From NCBI GenBank assembly GCA_045593325.1, contig JAZNWL010000019.1, positions 1-16,898 on the forward strand: a stretch of 16,898 nt of DNA, written 5' to 3'. Under the pieces are notes generated by a model. The model was not told the origin of the DNA, searched no databases, and saw nothing but the letters and a program-made list of their open reading frames with translations. The stretch comes from UMGS1484 sp045593325 (GTDB lineage: Bacteria; Bacillota; Clostridia; Oscillospirales; Acutalibacteraceae). Below, piece by piece: positions 14,607 to 16,898 of this stretch. Within the stretch, counting starts at the first letter, position 1, and every line of letters starts with the position of its first letter. The position numbers were made by a program, and so were the translations under genes.

Positions 14607-14957
14607 ATGCCAAGAGAATATCGACATATAAAGCAATATGAAAAAGAAATAATAGAACTTTGGGAGCAAGGGATGACCTTGCGAGAAATTGCTGAAAGAT
14701 TTGGATTTACAAAAGAACAAGTACAGGAATTCAAAACAAGATATAACAAAAATCAACGAAAACTTGCAGCAGGGATATCAATTAAACCTAAAGGCAGACC
14801 ACGAAAGGATGGAGCAACACTACCACCATCCATACAACAATTAAGCAAACTCACTCAGTTGCAATACGAACTTGCAATGAAAGAGCGTCACATAAAGCGA
14901 TTGGAAATGGAAAATGAATTGATGCGGGATTTTCTCTCGCTCACCGAAAGGAAGTGA
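14607..14957 (+). CDS. IS3-family transposase OrfA (DNA-binding subunit)
   Basis: 116 aa. The N-terminal half has a helix-turn-helix (EIIELWEQGMTLREIAERF, then FTKEQVQEFKTRYN, about 14-46) that would bind the terminal repeats. A basic linker KPKGRPRKDG (61-70) follows. The C-terminus (about 78-112) is a leucine-rich coiled coil for multimer formation, as in OrfA proteins. ATG 14607 is 8 nt after AGGGGG, which sits in the hairpin. Its stop TGA overlaps the GTG start of orfB by three bases. I see no typical A6G slippery site, only AAAGGAAG at the junction. So orfB is either translationally coupled or made by a weak -1 frameshift. Confidence 0.9.
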   Translation: MPREYRHIKQYEKEIIELWEQGMTLREIAERFGFTKEQVQEFKTRYNKNQRKLAAGISIKPKGRPRKDGATLPPSIQQLSKLTQLQYELAMKERHIKRLEMENELMRDFLSLTERK

Positions 14958-15808
14958 GGACCATCGTAAAATACATGGTAATCTATCGTCATAAAGACAA
15001 GTATTCAATTAGTGAAATGTGCCGGTTCTTCGGTGTATCGCGTAGTGGATATTACGGTTATGTATCACGAATGGATATACCTGCATGGGATCTACCGTTA
15101 GCTGAAAAGATACGAGAATGCCAAGATGAATGTGGAAAGACCTATGGATATCGCAGAGTACATATATGGCTTGAAAAGCACAATATACATCGTAATCCAA
15201 AGACAATACTCAGAGTAATGCAAAAGTATGGGTTGTTGTCGGTGATCAGACGAAAGAAATATCGTAATTATGGAGAACATTTACACAAATATCCCAATCT
15301 GCTAAACAGAGATTTTTCTGCCGAAAGACCGAATCAAAAGTGGGTTACAGATATTTCATATATACACACCAAGCAAGGGGTGTTGTATCTCTCGATTATT
15401 CGAGATCTGTACGACAATAGCATTGTTGCATACAAGACCGGCACCGAGCAAAACGTCAATCTTGTGTTGAGTACCATCAAAGAAGCCAAGAAAAAAGAGA
15501 AGGTCACTGCAGAGTTGCAGCTCCACAGTGACCAAGGCTTTCAATACACTTCACACGGGTATTTTAAGCTAACTCAAGAATACAATATTACACCATCTAT
15601 GTCAAGACGTGGTAATCCATATGACAACGCTTTGGCTGAAAATTTCTTTTCCATACTCAAAACAGAATGTATCTACCGAGTAAAACTTCAGACCTATGAG
15701 GAGGCTCGCCTCCTCATAGATGAATATATACATTTCTACAACAGCCAAAGAATACAACTAAAAACAAAACTGACACCACTTGAAAAGCGATGTCAGTATG
15801 CTGCTTAA
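14954..15808 (+). CDS. IS3-family transposase OrfB (DDE integrase-type catalytic subunit)
   Basis: 284 aa starting at GTG 14954, with AAAGGA just upstream. The N-terminal part (about 1-105) is the HTH_21-like region of IS3 OrfB proteins (ISEMCRFFGVSRSGYYGY, then YGYRRVHIWL). The rve catalytic core follows: WVTDISYI with Asp133, LHSDQGFQYTS with Asp193 and NPYDNALAENFFSILKTE with Glu229. The last two acidic residues are 36 apart, the DD(35)E pattern of IS3 elements. It ends with FYNSQRIQLKTKLTPLEKR, the usual family C-terminus. All catalytic residues are present and the frame is uninterrupted. It would work with OrfA to excise and insert the element through a circular intermediate, as known for the family. 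Confidence 0.93.
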   Translation: MRTIVKYMVIYRHKDKYSISEMCRFFGVSRSGYYGYVSRMDIPAWDLPLAEKIRECQDECGKTYGYRRVHIWLEKHNIHRNPKTILRVMQKYGLLSVIRRKKYRNYGEHLHKYPNLLNRDFSAERPNQKWVTDISYIHTKQGVLYLSIIRDLYDNSIVAYKTGTEQNVNLVLSTIKEAKKKEKVTAELQLHSDQGFQYTSHGYFKLTQEYNITPSMSRRGNPYDNALAENFFSILKTECIYRVKLQTYEEARLLIDEYIHFYNSQRIQLKTKLTPLEKRCQYAA

Positions 15809-15849
15809 AATTTAATTTTATCTACCATAGTGTCTGTTTTTGTACTGTC

Positions 15850-15997
15850 TGCACAAATTGGAGCAGTCCATATATCCATCATTCTTTTTTATCTTGCTAC
15901 TTAAATACTGACAGGATAAATTTCTCTCGTTCATTAGTTTGCAGAGTTTTATAACGAACAACTCTCTCCCATCTTGATAACTCAATTTCTTTTTCAT
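15850..15997 (-). pseudogene. 5' part of the IS-split gene
   Basis: From ATG 15997 the minus strand encodes about 49 residues (MKKKLSYQDGRELFVIKLCK, ending GYMDCSNLC) before running into the right terminal repeat of the IS, where it would stop within the element. Its frame matches that of the coding-looking sequence on the other side of the IS (FNCPAYKTIRALKNG), so removing the IS gives one open frame with closely spaced cysteines at the junction (CSNLC and FNC). That suggests a metal-binding knuckle, which is inference. The ribosome-binding site is weak. No family recognised. Confidence 0.5.
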
Positions 15998-16011
15998 AAT
16001 AAAACCTAACT

Positions 16012-16046
16012 TATATAAAAACTAAAGAGCCGCTCACGCGACTCTT
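16012..16046 (-). terminator. Terminator upstream of the split gene (minus strand)
   Basis: AAGAG.CGC-TCAC-GCG.CTCTT (16025-16046). On the minus strand the central mismatch becomes a U-G pair and the stem is followed by TAGTTTTTATA. It probably ends transcripts arriving from the TetR side. Confidence 0.6.
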
Positions 16047-16085
16047 CGTTTATAAGTATAAGAATTGTTTTATTTGCGGTTTCAA

Positions 16086-16131
16086 GAAAACATTAACATA
16101 AGCATTCACATAACAGGGTATCAATGTTTTC
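16086..16131. repeat. Perfect 9-bp inverted repeat
   Basis: GAAAACATT (16086-16094) and AATGTTTTC (16123-16131) separated by 28 nt, in the gene-free stretch between the split gene and tetR. No function can be assigned; the rest of 15998-16227 shows only the hairpins listed. Confidence 0.45.
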
Positions 16132-16195
16132 TCTGTTCAGAGCCTTGTTCATATTTCTGACTGCACAGAACTTTCCATAAGTCCAGACAATATTC

Positions 16196-16222
16196 AAGAC
16201 GGCGAAATAAATCCGCCGTCTT
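16196..16222. terminator. Hairpin just after the TetR gene
   Basis: AAGACGGCG (16196-16204) pairs perfectly with CGCCGTCTT (16214-16222) across a 9-nt loop, 6 bp after the tetR stop. The minus-strand tail (GAATATT) is not a good U tract, so termination may be partial. Confidence 0.5.
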
Positions 16223-16227
16223 TCAAC

Positions 16228-16677
16228 TCAATTACTATAGATTTTATCGTATTCCCGTTTTACTATCTTTCCCATTTCTTCGGCGGATTCAACGCAGCCG
16301 CCTTCGAGCCACATTTTTAAAACGGAGTATACGCCGTTTTTGAAAAAAATTGTTTTATATTCTCCGTCGCCTTTGCTGATGCCAAGTTTGAAATACAAAT
16401 CAAAAATATCGGCATTGGCTTTTGCATATTCAAAGAGCCAAGTAAATTCGCCTTTTGTATGCGTTTGTTCAGCTATTTGTATTTCTATCTCTTTTGCATA
16501 CGAATCAGCCAAAGCAGAAACATCGTCATACTTTTCATAAAATGTGCTGCGGTTAATGTCGGCCACCTTGCAGATATCCGATACCGTTATCTCGCTCAGC
16601 CTTTTATCTTGAAGCAGAGAGACAAAGGCATTGTTGATATTATCCATCGTTTCCTGATGCCGTTTGTTATTCTTCAC
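16228..16677 (-). CDS. TetR/AcrR-family transcriptional regulator
   Basis: 149 aa from GTG 16677; an in-frame ATG at 16647 is the alternative. The N-terminal domain has the TetR DNA-binding helices: NAFVSLLQDKRLSEITVSDI (17-36), then CKVADINRSTFYEKYDDVSAL (37-57) with the usual STFYxKY recognition helix. The remaining 90 residues would form the effector or dimer domain but are shorter than the common 190-aa TetR size, as in the TetR_C-type small regulators of Bacillota. It starts 16 bp after the stop of the gene before it, so the two are one operon and the regulator probably controls that transcript, most often a transport or membrane function. No operator can be assigned because the promoter is outside the window. 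Confidence 0.87.
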   Translation of the reverse strand: MKNNKRHQETMDNINNAFVSLLQDKRLSEITVSDICKVADINRSTFYEKYDDVSALADSYAKEIEIQIAEQTHTKGEFTWLFEYAKANADIFDLYFKLGISKGDGEYKTIFFKNGVYSVLKMWLEGGCVESAEEMGKIVKREYDKIYSN

Positions 16678-16693
16678 ATTCGTATTGTCACAC

Positions 16694-16898
16694 TCACTTC
16701 ATCAATTCATCTGTAAGGCGCAAAATTTCGGGAGCAATTTTCTCACGTTCCTTTTTGAGAGTGCGGTTATAGATGGGGTATGCCAAGCACACGAGAACTA
16801 TGCCCACAATGCCAACGCTGATACCAATAATCATAGCAAGTACAGTCCCAACCATTTCGCCAATATCGGTCATAACAAGACTCATTCCGATTCCCATA
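16694..16898 (-). CDS. 3' part of a small membrane-protein gene (runs off the window)
   Basis: At least 67 codons are visible, with the upstream part beyond the right edge; the Met codon at 16897-16895 may be internal. A long hydrophobic segment rich in Gly, Val and Ile (about residues 15-40, GTVLAMIIGISVGIVGIVLV) is followed by a charged cytoplasmic tail (YNRTLKKEREKIAPEILRL, then TDELMK). This fits the last membrane helix and C-terminal tail of an integral protein. I do not recognise the family. It is the gene before the TetR regulator in the same operon and is probably regulated by it. Confidence 0.6.
   Translation of the reverse strand, partial: MGIGMSLVMTDIGEMVGTVLAMIIGISVGIVGIVLVCLAYPIYNRTLKKEREKIAPEILRLTDELMK

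Larger units (their letters stand above)
14530..15862 (+). mobile_element. IS3-family insertion sequence with orfA and orfB
   Basis: Complete element of about 1.3 kb. The best-matched terminal inverted repeats are 14543-14573 and 15822-15849, sharing GACArTA, AAAAACAGAC and CTATGGTAG. A weaker match continues outward to TCCA at 14530 and TGGA at 15862, so the exact ends are uncertain. No clean 3-4 bp target duplication was found; TGCACAA occurs at 14522-14528 and 15850-15856, just outside the core repeats. Both reading frames are open and the catalytic triad is intact, so the element may still be active. It lies inside a minus-strand gene. Confidence 0.85.

Noticed and set aside
12735..16898. 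Possible defence island or toxin-antitoxin system
   Set aside because: No nuclease, methylase, helicase or toxin motif was seen. The region holds one unknown gene, repeats, an IS, a broken gene and a TetR operon end.

Overview
The window looks like low-to-mid GC Bacillota DNA, probably from an uncultured spore-forming Clostridia member of gut type. The signs are a class III glutamine synthetase, a clostridial-type glutamate dehydrogenase, a PdaB-like polysaccharide deacetylase with a single N-terminal anchor, Gram-positive ribosome-binding sites and promoters, and U-tailed terminators after nearly every unit. I do not name a genus. No rRNA, tRNA or CRISPR array was seen.

Positions 1-184 are not genomic as they stand. 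An 84-bp block (101-184) matches, as I remember it, the MGI/BGI DNBSEQ library adapter with a 10-nt sample barcode in the middle. It is flanked by two identical 100-bp copies of the gdhA start, so genuine sequence effectively begins at 185.

Region 1 (185-12660) is a compact metabolic segment. On the plus strand it carries gdhA (glutamate dehydrogenase), a PL8-like polysaccharide-lyase homologue, a spore-type polysaccharide deacetylase, and a MATE exporter coupled to glnN (glutamine synthetase III). On the minus strand follow an ElaA-like acetyltransferase and a CofE-like ligase. The ligase is divergent from a plus-strand LysR regulator, and the two share overlapping promoters and an operator-like palindrome. 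A HAD phosphatase and glsA (glutaminase), both minus, complete the segment. Three enzymes form a closed glutamate/glutamine loop: ammonia into glutamate (GdhA), glutamate into glutamine (GlnN) and glutamine back to glutamate plus ammonia (GlsA). The CofE-like protein belongs to a glutamate-ligating family.

Region 2 (about 12.7-16.0 kb) is AT-rich and accessory. It has an unrecognised 137-aa gene, a palindromic interspersed repeat, a gene-poor stretch with several hairpins, and a complete IS3-family element with orfA, orfB and terminal repeats. The IS appears to have split a minus-strand gene for a Cys-containing, helical-repeat protein, whose 3' part also carries a frameshift.

Region 3 (16.0 kb to the end) holds a TetR-type regulator and, just upstream of it on the minus strand, the 3' end of a small membrane-protein gene that leaves the window.

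The strongest leads are the adapter chimera at the left edge, the cytoplasmic PL8-like protein with an apparently altered active site, the LysR/CofE-like divergent control region, and the IS-split gene. I found no clear new defence or mobile system.
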